Below, piece by piece: positions 47,746 through 58,912 of a stretch of 64,000 nt of DNA (position 1 is its first letter; every line of letters starts with the position of its first letter). The notes beneath the pieces are model-generated. The model searched no databases. It was not told the origin of the DNA and saw only the letters and a list, made by a program, of their open reading frames with translations. The stretch is taken from the NCBI RefSeq assembly GCF_050624435.1, contig NC_134536.1, positions 128,348,758-128,412,757 on the forward strand, given 5' to 3'. The DNA is from Tenrec ecaudatus (lineage: Eukaryota > Chordata > Mammalia > Afrosoricida > Tenrecidae). A program made the position numbers and the translations under genes.

Positions 47746-49807
47746 AAGGGCTTGCATATCCCCAGAGAATATAAAAAGCCTGGGCTAGCATTAAAGACTC
47801 TTTCTCCCTCCACGTGGACCACCAAGCGGGGCTGAGGTGAGCATGCTACCATGAATTGTGTCTGACTCCATTTATTTCAATATTTCTTGTCTATCTCTCA
47901 TGCTCTCTATAATTTTACTATGATCTTTACTTATTATTGCTGTACAATTGCGCCTACCGGACCGGTGATGATGTGTTAGGGGCTGGCTTCCACCACCTGA
48001 CAACCACCACCACCATTGCAGTGAATCGCAGCACCCTGGGAAGTCAGGGGGGTTTGTAAGGGGTGCAGGTGGTGGTTGCTGTCAGAGGTCATGGAATGGA
48101 ACAGCAGTTTGGCAAAGTGGAACATTTGGGATGGCTTGAACCTCCACCTTCTTGGGATAAGTCTGAGTTCACGTTCATGAATGAAACTGTTGCTTCCCCA
48201 GCCCAATGGTACCCCATCATCCCACCAAGGCTTCTAGAATTTGGGAGAGGACACGCAATTGTGTGTGTTCAGTTGGTTGTAAGGTCCATGTGAGAGGACA
48301 AGTGTCACCAGGTAAGTGTCTCGGGCTGTGCTTATCAGGAGGGCCCAGCTGGGAGTGGTGAAGATACTGGGGAAATGGTCGGAGCTCTCCATCCCCCACC
48401 CTTCTTGGATCTGTCACCGAATTCTGTTTCAGTCTCTCAGAAGCAGCTTCCCTGGTGGGGTTCTGCCTCTGGCTACTCTTGCCCTGTGCAGCTCAAACCT
48501 TCCATCAACTGCACAAGGTTGAGAAGAAACATGACTTGCTTTTAACAACCGAAGACCCACGTCATTGCCTGAATTGGCCGATTTTGCAAACCTTGACCCA
48601 TCCCGATCTCATTGTTTTGGGGGTTATGCCACGTGGACAGCCACTCCGAGATCAGCAACCTGCGTCTCTCCGTGTGGCTGCGGGGCAGAGTCATGGAGTC
48701 TTTCAAGCCTGAGCCCTTGATGGGATCCCCAGAGGTAAGCCACAGTCTTTGCTTCCAGTTTTCCCAGGAAAACAGGTCTGGAGGGAAGTTTGCTTTTGGG
48801 CTATGGATGAGGAGCTCGCTGTTTGTGAAACTGGGGAAATGAACACACTCCAAGTCGTGAGCCCCTCGATAGCCATGGAATTTGCACCCTGGCGTCCAGC
48901 CTCCCAGCCCAAGGTCAACTGGTTCTCAACCTTGACTTTCTGATGTGTTGTGCACTGGCGTTGAAGGTGTTTACTCTCTGCTGACTGCTAGCGCCTGAAC
49001 CGGTAGGGGAGGAAGAAATGGCTTGGCAAGTCTAAAGTCAACAATCTCGTGGGGCCTTGGGCCAAGTTTCTATTTCCAGCCACTCCCCGCCCTCACCCAG
49101 CTGGATGTAACTAGAGTCCCAGCCCCGCCCCAAACAGAGGCCAAGCCCCTTCGTAGAGTCCCGGTGATTTTAAAAACGACATTCTCCCGGATTGGTTCGG
49201 CTTCAAAACAAAGGGGAGGGGATTATTCACAGAGGGCATACCCGTAGCCCTTGGGCATCGGGGCTGGTTTATGGGTTCGGGCCTCGTGTTGGGGCCACTG
49301 CTGCGGTGCCTCGGGCTGCCGAAACCGGCTCCCGGACGGTGCCAGATCTCGGGTAATAAAGTAGTGCCTAGTGTGTAAAGGTGGCATAATCGCCCAACAA
49401 TAACAACCATAATTAGACTTAACCACCCTCCGCCTCCGCCCTGGCAGTCGCCCTGACTCACTTCGACGGCACGCCGACCATCAGGGGACAAACTGAGGCA
49501 GGGGCGGCGCCGCGCACTCGAAGTACCCAGTCGCCCCTGATCCAGAGCTCGCCAGGTGTGAAACCTGTTGCGGGGATCTGCGCTAGGGGAGCGCCCACAA
49601 AGCTTGGTTCCGGCGTAGTTAGCCTTCCGATGCCTGAGCCGACCCTGCGTTAGGCTTCGTGGCCCTAAACTCCCGCCAGATCCTACTTAAGACGTCGCTC
49701 CGAGAGCGGGGACTGGAAACCGGAGCACAACTCCCTTGGGCCTTTTACCAGCCGAGGCGCGCTCCTGGCCTACGCTGCGAACCCACCTGCGACCCCTTGC
49801 CGCGCGA

Positions 49808-49827
49808 TGCCTCCTGGGAGTTGTAGG
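49808..49827 (-). promoter_or_regulatory. ZNF143/SBS-type promoter motif upstream of GTPBP2
   Basis: The stretch CTGGGAGTTGTAG, with flanking TGCCTC, matches on the reverse strand the ZNF143 binding consensus, whose core is ACTACAATTCCCAG. It lies about 270 bp upstream of the GTPBP2 ATG. ZNF143 sites are usually close to the start of transcription. Confidence 0.55.
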
Positions 49828-50021
49828 ACGGCGACCGGCTCTTTGGAGCGAGGGCCCAGGCCTGAGGACTCCATATCCCGTCTTGCCGCGCGGCTGTTTC
49901 TGACGCGACCCCGAGGCCAGGGGAGGGGCCTGGGGGCGTGGCCTACGCAGAGCCCCACCCCGCTCTCCGGCTGGCCCGACGCGGCGGTGGCAGTAGAGGC
50001 GGTGGTGGCGGCAGAGGCAGA

Positions 50022-50059
<38 letters not shown>

Positions 50060-50060
50060 G
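50022..50060 (+). repeat. (GGC)12 trinucleotide repeat in GTPBP2 5' leader
   Basis: Twelve uninterrupted GGC units followed by a G run, ending 37 bp before the GTPBP2 ATG. Interrupted GGC/GGT units extend it leftward to about 49980. Read in the GTPBP2 frame it would code for polyalanine. Confidence 0.9.
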
Positions 50061-50097
50061 GGGGAGGGGCCGGGCGGGGGGCTGGCGGCAGCGGCGG

Positions 50098-53000
50098 ATG
50101 GACTCACGGGTATCGGAGCTGTTCGGCGGCTGCTGCCGGCCCGGAGGGGGCCCGGCCGTGGGCGGATCCCTCAAGGCTCGGGGGGCCGGCGGCAGCAGCG
50201 GCTGTGGGGGCCCGAAGGGGAAGAAGAAGAACGGAAGGAACCGAGGGGGCAAAGCCAACAACCCTCCATACCTGCCCCCAGAGGTGAGCACCTGAGAAGT
50301 GGTGGGTGAGAGCAAACCCCTTCTTCCGGTCCCGGGACCCCGGGCAGGAAGATGAATCCCCCCTTCCGGTGTCAGGCCCCCACCTCCACCCCGGGGAAGA
50401 AGGGCGGGCGGGGGACCCCTTCCTTCTAGCCCCGGAACCCCAAGGCGGAGGGGCAGGGAGATGAGACGACCTCCCCTTCGGGGTCCAAACTCCCCTAGGA
50501 AGAGAAATGGGGAGGAACCCCTTCTTGCCCCGCAAAAGAGCAGAGTGGACTGCCCGGATCCTTCCCTGCACTGTGACAGGGGAAGGGGCTTGCTTCTTGG
50601 GGGCGGGGGAGAGGGGGGACCACCACTTGGTCCAAAGTTGTTCCGTAATGTGGAGGAAGAGCAAAATATTTTCTCCCCACCTTCCAGAACACACACACAC
50701 AGAGCTAGGTGGACGGTGAAGCTTAGTCCTCTGACCCTTTGCCTGGCTGGGGGACAAGGAAGGGTGCCCACTCTCACTTGCTCCCTCTGTCCCAGAGGCA
50801 GGGTACAAGCAAGCCCTGGTGCCATAGTGTTTACAAGTTGGGCTGCTAACCACAAAGTCAGCAGTTCAAAACCACCAGCTGCTCCTCCAGAGAAAGATGG
50901 AGTTAAGGGCCACAGGGCAATTCTATCCTGCGCACTTTTTTCAGATGTGGTTTTGGTTTGCCCTCTTAAAGGAGAACCAGGGGGAGAGCCAAAAGCTGTG
51001 GTTGTCAATCTTTAACCTGCCCCACAATCCCCTGGTTGCCCAAACTTCTCTCTAGAATTTCACAGCCAGCAGATTCCCCACCCCACCCCATTTCTTAGAA
51101 ATCCCCAGGTGCTGTGGACTCCGAAGGCCCCAGAGCCACAGTGTTAGGACCCTTTCCCTTGACCCTCATTTTGTAGCCTCCAAGTCACCCGTGCAGGTTT
51201 CACACCCAGCAGGGTTTAAAACATCTGCAGGCTCTTTGCACCTGGAAAATGCCCACCCTGGTACTCCCTCCCTGACCCGGAGGAGATGGCCCATGACTTG
51301 TCACAGCCAGAAAGCTGAGAGGAGGGAGCAGGAAGGAAAGCAAAACTAAAATGAGCAGGGAAGAGAAGTGCCGAAATCCAGAAGTGACTGAGCCAAACTC
51401 ACCCGATCAGTCTGTTCCAAGTGATAGCCAGCCAACAGGACGGGGGGAAATTGTCCCTGTCACTTTCTAAGATTAAATCATCCCGAGAGCCGAAAGCCTC
51501 ATCTGTCGCCCGAGGAACGGCGGGCGGTTTCAAACCGCTGACCCTGTCAGCAGCCCAGCAAGTAACCCCCTCCACCACCAGGACTGGGTAAAGCCATAGT
51601 GACAGAAGGTAGATCAGTTGTGTCAGGGAGCAGGATTAGTGATTGCTAATGAGGTTTCTTTTGGGGATGATGAATTTTCTGGAATTAGACAGTAGTGATG
51701 GTTGTACAACCTTGTGAAAATACTAAATTGTACCCATCACCAGGGTGAATTTTATGGTGTGTGAATTGTATCTCTCTCTCTTTTTTTTTAACACTCCCTT
51801 TTCCCACCAAAGTAAAGAAATAATAAGACAGACAGAATTCTCCAGACCCTTATGGAAGGAAATTGGGCTGAGGAGACTGCCCTCCGGGCCCCTGGGCTCT
51901 CTCTCCCTTGAATGACAAGCTCTAGAGCAGCTTCCTGGGTCAGGGAACCCAAACCCTCACCCCTGCCCCATCTCCTTGCACCTGAGAGGGAAAGGCCCCC
52001 ACAGATGTTTCTGTGATGGGTCGTCTAGTTCAAAAAGACGGTCAAAGAGATTGTGGGGGTGCGTTCAAGATTTTCACCTCACACGAGGCACCCAGGTTAG
52101 CAGACAGGAGAGAAAGGCTCCTGTGAGTTTGGTGTGTGGAGTCTCGCCCCTTCAGTATGTTTTCCGAGTCTCGTGGGAGCCCACCTTTGGAGCTCTCACC
52201 GCTCACCTGGCCTCCTCTCCACCGGCTTGTAGTGACCGGTGCTGAGCTCACCCTTTGGTCTTGGTCCAGGACTTCTTGCAGCCTCTTATCCTCAATGACA
52301 TCAGCAGAGAGGCCCCGGGCAGGAAGGAGGCAGTGTCTCTCAGGCCAGAGGCAAAAAAAGGCCTTGGGAGCCTGGGGAGAAAGGGGAGTGGGGGGGGGCG
52401 TTGATCTTGGATTTTGGAGGAATGTGGTGCTAGTGGCTGAAGAAAGGAGAGGCTCGGGTTCCGTTCCTGGCCTCCTGCACAACTCGCTGTGTCTGTAGCG
52501 GCTTCTCCTTTGGCCACACTGGGCCTGTCTGCCACTGACCTTTGGCAGGTACATGCTTAGACAGGTGCCACTGGGACTTTCCAGGCCCCCGTGGGAACCA
52601 GGAAGCCCGTGTTGGGTCCAGATGGCATATGGGAACTGCTACCCCTTTTATTTCCCTCCCCAGGCTGAAGATGGAAACATCGAATATAAAGTGAGTCTTA
52701 GGCAGGGGCGGGCCAGAGGGTCGGGGCAGGTTGATTGTTGTGAGGTTCTTCCAAACCTCATGATGTCTAGAGATTGCCAGTTGGCACCCAGACTCTGGCC
52801 CTCATTCTGTTGGAGGGAGGCTTACTGTTAAGAGAGGGTCAGGGACCAGGGAAGAGGAGTTTGGGTGGAAAGGGAGGGAGGGCTCGGGGCCTCTGGAAGA
52901 AAATGCTATGCCTGTGGGCTTTGTGGGGTGCACGTCTGATGGACCATCTCATGCTCCCCACCCCAAGCTGAAGCTGGTGAATCCATCGCAGTACCGCTTT

Positions 53001-56000
53001 GAGCACCTGGTGACCCAGATGAAGTGGCGGCTCCAGGAGGGCCGCGGTGAGGCCGTCTACCAGATCGGAGTGGAGGACAACGGGCTGCTGGTGGGCCTGG
53101 CTGAGGAGGAGATGCGCGCCTCCCTCAAGACCCTGCACCGGATGGCCGAGAAGTATGCCTGCCTTGTCCCTTACTTCCCTGCCCCAGGCCCCGGGATGGG
53201 GAGTGGGTGGGTGGGTGGGTTTGTGTGTGTGTCCGAGAAGTATGCCTGCTTTGTCCCTCACCTCCCTGCCCCAGCCCCCGGGAGGGGGTGTGTGTGTGGG
53301 GGGAGGGGAGGGTGTTTGGGACTTGAATTCTATCTTTGAGTTTTCCTTTTGCTTGTGTGTTTTTTTCTGCTCTCCTGGGTGGAGTGGAGAAGGTTGGGAG
53401 GTGCAGTGAGGTGTCGTAGGAGCCCCAAGCAGGCCAGGGGTCCAGAGCCTGGGCGGGGGCCCTGAGGGTCAAGTGTGGCGAACCTGGCCTTGCCGTGACA
53501 GGGTCGGGGCCGACATCACAGTCCTCCGGGAGCGAGAAGTGGATTATGATAGTGACACGCCCCGGAAGATCACCGAGGTGTTAGTACGAAAGGTCCCTGA
53601 CAACCAGCAGGTGAAGCACACACTCTCCCCTGGCCAGCCGCCCTCCTGCCCCCACGTCCCCTGGGAGGGCCCTGAGGTGGTGGTCTCCCCTGGCCTGGGC
53701 CCGCCCCTTGTGCAGTAGCTGACGCCCTTGAAGCCCTGACCCTTGGCACTTCGTCCACAGTTTCTGGACCTCCGCGTAGCCGTCCTGGGGAACGTGGATT
53801 CGGGGAAGTCGACTCTGCTGGGAGTCCTGACCCAGGGGGAGCTGGACAATGGGCGGGGCCGGGCCCGGCTCAACCTTTTCCGACACCTGCATGAGATTCA
53901 GTCGGGCCGCACCTCCAGCATCAGCTTCGAGATCCTCGGATTTAACAGCAAGGGAGAGGTGCATGTGCTCAGCGGGACCCAGTAGGGCCAGGCCCTGAGC
54001 CAGGGAGGGGAGTGGTGAGGACCAAGGCTGGGGTCCGCGCGTGAAGGCTCTTGGGATTGGGCGGTGTAGAGGAGGGTAAGCAGGGAGCTGGGATCAAGCG
54101 CTAGCCCTCTCAGGAGACAACTCCAATAAGCCACCGGGCCAGTGGAGCCAAGGGTGATGAGGCCAGTGGCCTAGGGACTGATTGAGGCCAGGGCTAGGGA
54201 GACTGGCAAGTGGGCACTGAGAGCCCTGGGCTCTGGGCCAGGTGGTGAATTACAGCGACTCCCGGACAGCCGAAGAGATCTGCGAGAGCAGCTCCAAGAT
54301 GATCACCTTCATCGACCTGGCTGGCCACCACAAGTACCTGCATACCACCATCTTTGGCCTCACCTCCTACTGCCCCGACTGCGCCCTCCTCCTCGTCAGT
54401 GCCAACACTGGCATAGGTAGGCAGCTTGGGGGCTGGCCTGGGGCTGGGGGCGGCAGCTGGGGGCCATACCTTGGAGGTACCAACACTTTCAGACCTGGGA
54501 GCCAGACTAATGCCCCTTCCTCCCTTCCAACTGCTCTCTCCCCTTTTTGTGTTCTGGGAGGCAGCCGGCACCACCAGGGAGCATCTGGGACTGGCCCTGG
54601 CCTTGAAAGTGCCCTTCTTCGTCGTGGTCAGCAAGGTGGACCTGTGTGCCAAGACCACGGTGGAGAGGACAGTACGGCAGCTGGAGCGGGTGCTCAAACA
54701 GCCTGGCTGTCACAAGGTCCCCATGCTGGTCACCTCCGAGGACGATGCCGTCACAGCTGCCCAGCAGTTTGCCCAGTCACCCAAGTAAGTCTGCCCCCAG
54801 GGGAAGGTTGCCCCTCTGCAAGGGCTTCTCCCCCGAGAAGGCTGCCTCAAGACCTAGGATCCCAGCCCCCAGGGCCAGACCACTTCTCAGTTCTGTGGGT
54901 CTTCAGCTTGGGAAGGTGGGAGGGCATCTCGACTGATGCCCTCCTTCCCCTGTCCAGCATGGAGGTGTCTGATAGCCAGGGACCCCTGACACCCATCACC
55001 CTCTTTGTGCTCTGGCTGGGCCTCATGTGCAGGTACACAGAGATTGCAACTAGAGCAGCGGTTCTCAACCTGTGGGTCAGGACCCCTTTGGGGGTTGAAT
55101 GACCCTATCATAGGGGTCATCCGATTCATAACAGTAGCAGAATGACAGTGATGAAGTAGCAACAAAAAAATGTTATGGTTGGGGGGGGTCACCACCACAT
55201 GAGGACCTGTGTGAAAGGGTCGTGGACTGAGGGAAGTGGAGAACCGCTGACTTAGAGCCTCCAGGAGAAGGTTAGCTGCCAGGAGGAAAGGTGCCTCAGC
55301 CAACCCTTTCCAGGCGTGGGCCCCAGCCTCTGCCTCTCATTGGGAAGGTCCTTACCTGTCCGTTCCATGTCCCCCTTCCAGTGTCACCCCAATCTTCACA
55401 CTCTCGAGCGTGTCTGGAGAAAGCCTGGACCTGCTTAAAGTCTTTCTGAACATCCTGCCGCCGCTGACCAACAGCAAAGAGCAAGAGGAGCTGATGCAGC
55501 AGCTGACGGAGTTCCAGGTAGTGGCTTACTGGGAACCCCACAGGAAGGTACCCCATGGAGGGCCGACTCGGGGACTGGCCAGCCCTGCGTGGCTGCCCGC
55601 TGATGGGGCCTTCTCTGACTTCAGGTTGATGAAATCTACACAGTACCGGAGGTGGGGACTGTTGTCGGAGGGACTCTGTCCAGGTGAATTGCCTTGCTCG
55701 CTGCCCATCCTATTCAGCTTGCTCGCTTCCTCCTGAAGACAGAGCCCCAAGGAGCAGGCCCCTCGAACCCCACCCCCACCCCCTATTGAGCAGCGCCCAC
55801 CGAAAGGCTGTGTTTGTTGACAGGTCAGGTGGTCACTGTCACAGGAAGTTGTCTGTTAGCCGGGATTGCTGCTTAGTGGGCATCGCCGGGCCCCAAGAAG
55901 ACACTAGAGTGTGCCCACCCAACGTCAGCCCCCAGTGGGGAAAAGGCCAGGGCCCTTAAGATGACGAACCCAAGGGGATAACTTGGCCCTTCTGGGACCA

Positions 56001-57312
56001 GGGCTTCTGTGTCACCACAGTAGCTGCCACCTGCAGCTCAACCCTGGACTAGGGCACCTCCACCTCCAGGTCTGGACTTAGGACCCGTTAGCCCACTCTC
56101 AAGGATCAACATGAAGAGGGACAAAATTCCCCGGGTGGCCCCGAGCAGTAGGCCGACACTGAAAACCACCCGCCTCTGGGCTGCAGTGGGATTTGCCGCG
56201 AGGGGGACCAGCTGGTGGTGGGCCCCACAGACGACGGCTGCTTCCTGGAGCTGAGAGTGTACAGCATTCAGCGCAACCGCTCAGCCTGTCGTGTGCTGCG
56301 AGCCGGGCAGGCCGCCACGCTGGCCCTTGGGGACTTTGACCGTGCACTGCTTCGCAAGGTGAGGCGGGTGGATGGGTGGGTGAGTGGGAGCGAGACCTGG
56401 GAGACAAGGTCCTCAGACGGCGGCGCTGCAGGGTGAGCACCTGTCTGAGGGGCTGCAGAGAAACTCCAAAGCAATGTGGTCTCCAGGATGAGCAGCTGCC
56501 GATCTGGTCTGTTACCCAGACTGTGTGTGCATGCAAAGGGTTAGGCTGCTCACCCAGGGCAGACCCACTGTGGACTGGCCCTGACCTTGGGGAGCAGTAG
56601 GAAGGCTGGAGGACCTGGGAGGGGGGTAAGGAAGGATTCCTTCCTTGAGCTCAGGCCGGAGGTCCTATCCTGGAGGAAGGGGAGTTCAGGGGCTGTAAAA
56701 GGGGCACGGGGTGGACTGGGGCCAGAGGGTGTAATGCTAGGTCTGCCTTCCTTCCGGGACCTGTGCCTCCAGGGCATGGTGATGGTGAGCCCTGAGATGA
56801 ATCCCACCATCTGCTCCGTGTTCGAGGCAGAGATAGTTCTCCTGTTCCACGCCACGACCTTCCGGCGGGGGTTCCAGGTGACGGTGCACGTTGGCAATGT
56901 CCGCCAGACTGCAGTGGTGGAAAAGATCCACACCAAGGTGACGGTGGCCAGCGGGTGGTTTCTCAGCGGGAAGTTGTCCTGACCTGGGTGGGCTGGCCCC
57001 TGGCATGAAGCGCATGCCCCCATGCCGAGGGCATACCACCCCCAAGAGTGGGAAGAGGCCTGGCTGGCCTCCCGGAGGGTGGAGAGCCAAGACTGGGGAT
57101 GAAGGGGCCAGCCAGTAACCGCATCTCTGCTGTAGGACAAGCTGCGGACAGGGGAAAAGGCAGTGGTACGTTTTCGCTTCCTGAAACACCCAGAGTACTT
57201 GAAGGTGGGCGCCAAGCTGCTGTTCCGGGAGGGCGTCACCAAGGGCATCGGCCATGTCACCGACGTGCAAGCCATCACAGCAGGAGAGGCCCAGGCCAAC
57301 ATGGGCTTCTGA
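50098..57312 (+). CDS. GTPBP2: GTPBP2, GTP-binding protein 2 (complete, 12 exons)
   Basis: A translational GTPase related to GTPBP1, EF-Tu and Hbs1. It interacts with Pelota and helps resolve stalled ribosomes; loss in mouse causes neurodegeneration when combined with a tRNA-Arg defect. Coding exons: 50098-50283, 52664-52690, 52968-53152, 53502-53610, 53761-53958, 54242-54416, 54565-54784, 55382-55517, 55625-55683, 56187-56358, 56773-56937, 57136-57312. All are GT/AG and in phase: 1809 nt, 602 aa, as in human. The N terminus is Gly/Lys-rich and low-complexity (residues 1-62). The GTPase motifs are G1 GNVDSGKST (179-187), G3 DLAGH (260-264) and G4 SKVD (316-319), followed by EF-Tu-like beta-barrel domains to the end ...[10 protein letters not shown]. 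Exon 2 is a 27-nt microexon. Odd points: a duplicated donor after exon 3, a SPIN copy in the intron at 55056 and an in-frame upstream extension. Confidence 0.97.
50810..50940 (+). mobile_element. AfroSINE copy in GTPBP2 intron 1
   Basis: Sense head caagccctggtgccatagtg and tcagcagttcaaaaccaccag, then ccacagggcaattctatcctg. Confidence 0.75.
51470..51592 (-). mobile_element. AfroSINE 5' part in GTPBP2 intron 1
   Basis: Reverse strand: gagagccgaaagcctcatct, ggcggtttcaaaccgctgacc, ending ctccaccaccaggact at the head side. Confidence 0.6.
51640..51790 (+). mobile_element. Older L1 (L1M-type) 3' end in GTPBP2 intron 1
   Basis: tagtgatggttgtacaacctt...aaattgtacccatcacc...gaattttatggtgtgtgaattgtat matches the common L1M 3' terminal sequence. 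Confidence 0.65.
55056..55249 (+). mobile_element. SPIN-type hAT non-autonomous element (copy 4, in GTPBP2 intron 7)
   Basis: Starts CAGCGGTTCTCAACCTGTGG and ends GGAGAACCGCTG. The flanking 8-mers AACTAGAG and ACTTAGAG agree at 6 of 8 positions. It lies between the exon ending 54784 and the exon starting 55382, in the sense orientation, and touches no exon or splice site. Confidence 0.86.
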
Positions 57313-58245
57313 GCACCCCCTCCCCCACCCCCACCCCGGGGTGGGGACAACTCAATTGCCGCCCCTCCAATACACAGTGACTTCCGCCCCGCTGCCCTCT
57401 GTTGGCGGCTGTGTGTGTTAATAGGCTAGGGAGAGGGGTACTCCCTGCCACTTGACACCCCCCCCATCACCCTTCTGGGGTGGCCTGGGGCAGGGCTGTT
57501 CCGAGGGAGACGGAAGCGTGTTCAGGACAGTGGTAAGCAGCTGTGTGCCGCTTGCTGACTCCATGCCGCTCTGCTGGAGGGGGCTGGCTGTCAGGGACCT
57601 GTGATCCTGCAGGTGCTCCCTGCACTTCTGGAATCGTCGCGCCCAGGGTTGGCCCTCGAAAGCACTCCTTTGTGGATACCTCTTCTCAAGGTCTCGGAAG
57701 TTGCCCATTGCTAGCTGACTGTGGACACAGAAATCAGGGCCCTGCCCAGGGTCCGCGGAAGTGGCTCGGGCCAGCACGGTTGGCCGTGCTCTGCGCCCGT
57801 TTCTCAGCTTTACGCCCCTTCGCCTCCCCTCGTGGGCCCCACAGGTGCTATTTATTGTGCTGGCCCAGGCGTGGGGCTGCCGAGCTAAGGCCTGACACAT
57901 CCAAGGTCAGCTGCATGTCCGTCAGTCTTGTCTTTTACTCTGCAGTGATCTGTTGATTTTAATGCTGGACCCCATAGGATGTTTTACTCCCCCCATCTAG
58001 TGGCTGGGGACCTAGCTCACAGCTCCCTGGCTGGCCGGCCATGCTTCCTCGGCCCTCCCTGCTCCGAGGCCTCTCACTTTGCTGATATGCAGCAACCATC
58101 CCTTTCCCTCTGATGCAGGGAAGCAGGAAGAAAGGGAGAGCTGTTGCCATACTCCCCCAACCCCCCCGCAACTAGGCCAGGCCGCCTCCTTCCCGTTAGC
58201 CTCCTGGTTCGCATGGACTCGGGGATTTGTTGGGCAAGGTTTCTT

Positions 58246-58296
58246 TGCATATATATATATATCATATATATATATATATACACACACACATATATT
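58246..58296 (+). repeat. (AT)n(AC)n microsatellite in GTPBP2 3' UTR
   Basis: AT units interrupted once by CAT, then five AC units and tatat. It lies immediately before the polyadenylation signal. Confidence 0.85.
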
Positions 58297-58302
58297 GTAC
58301 AA

Positions 58303-58308
58303 AATAAA
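58303..58308 (+). terminator. Probable GTPBP2 polyadenylation signal
   Basis: AATAAA about 990 bp after the GTPBP2 stop, followed within 10-20 bp by a T/G-rich stretch (tgttttattgg). It is the first canonical signal in this orientation that fits a roughly 1-kb 3' UTR. The weaker AATACA at 57369 could serve as an earlier site. Confidence 0.6.
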
Positions 58309-58734
58309 AGTGTTTTATTGGATACACTGTGCTTTGATTAAGATTCAGGTGTAGCCTCCAGAGCTAAGAGTCCTCTCCAGGAGTAGAACAAGGTAAACCA
58401 AACTCCAACATCGCTGACCCTGAGTCACTGGATGACACATGAGCAGTGTTCTGGCCGGTTCTACATAGTTCTCCAAGCTAGCAGAGTAGAAAGTGAAACC
58501 TACCCTTTTCAATGGGCACGGGCAGCTAGCTCCCCTACAATGAGGAGCCCTACACTCGAATGCTGTCAGAGATGGTGGGATTAGAGGACCAGCTGCTTAC
58601 AAAACTGAGATGAAAGGTAATTTGGCTCTTCTCACTTTCCGTAGCTATGACAGCCTGAAGGACAGTGCATATGCTGCCCAGGGCCACCTGGATGAAGCTT
58701 AGTCCCTCTTCCTGTTTCAGAGTATCTGATGACG

Positions 58735-58912
58735 TTTTATAGGTACAAGTGACTGCCACCCACAGTGACCCTATAGGACAGAGTAGAACGGCCCCTGTGG
58801 ATTCCCAAGACATTCTTTACAGGAGCAGAAAGACATTCTTTACAGGAGCAGAAAGCCTCAGCTTTCGCCCTTGGAGCTGCCGGTAAGCCCACGGTGCCAC
58901 CAGGGCTCCTTG
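58735..58912 (-). mobile_element. AfroSINE copy with a 23-bp internal tandem duplication
   Basis: Reverse-strand SINE: accctataggacagagtagaac to ggtgccaccagggctccttg. The block agacattctttacaggag occurs twice at a 23-bp period (58808 and 58831). Confidence 0.8.

Larger units (their letters stand above)
41330..49440. other. MAD2L1BP-GTPBP2 divergent intergenic region
   Basis: About 8 kb, largely repeat-derived to 47800 (SINEs, L1 and BovB pieces, microsatellites). 47850-49440 is not a repeat I recognise and contains no gene I can support. Confidence 0.65.
49440..50480 (+). promoter_or_regulatory. CpG-rich promoter, 5' leader and exon 1 of GTPBP2
   Basis: A CpG-dense block surrounds the first coding exon. 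It contains the ZNF143-type motif at 49808-49827, the GGC repeat at 50022-50060 and the start codon at 50098. No TATA box is apparent. The transcription start is not fixed by sequence alone. Confidence 0.7.

Noticed and set aside
49770-51008. A 412-aa open frame on the minus strand over GTPBP2 exon 1
   Set aside because: It is antisense to a GC-rich exon and CpG island where stops are rare; low-complexity Pro/Ala/Arg composition and no recognisable domain.
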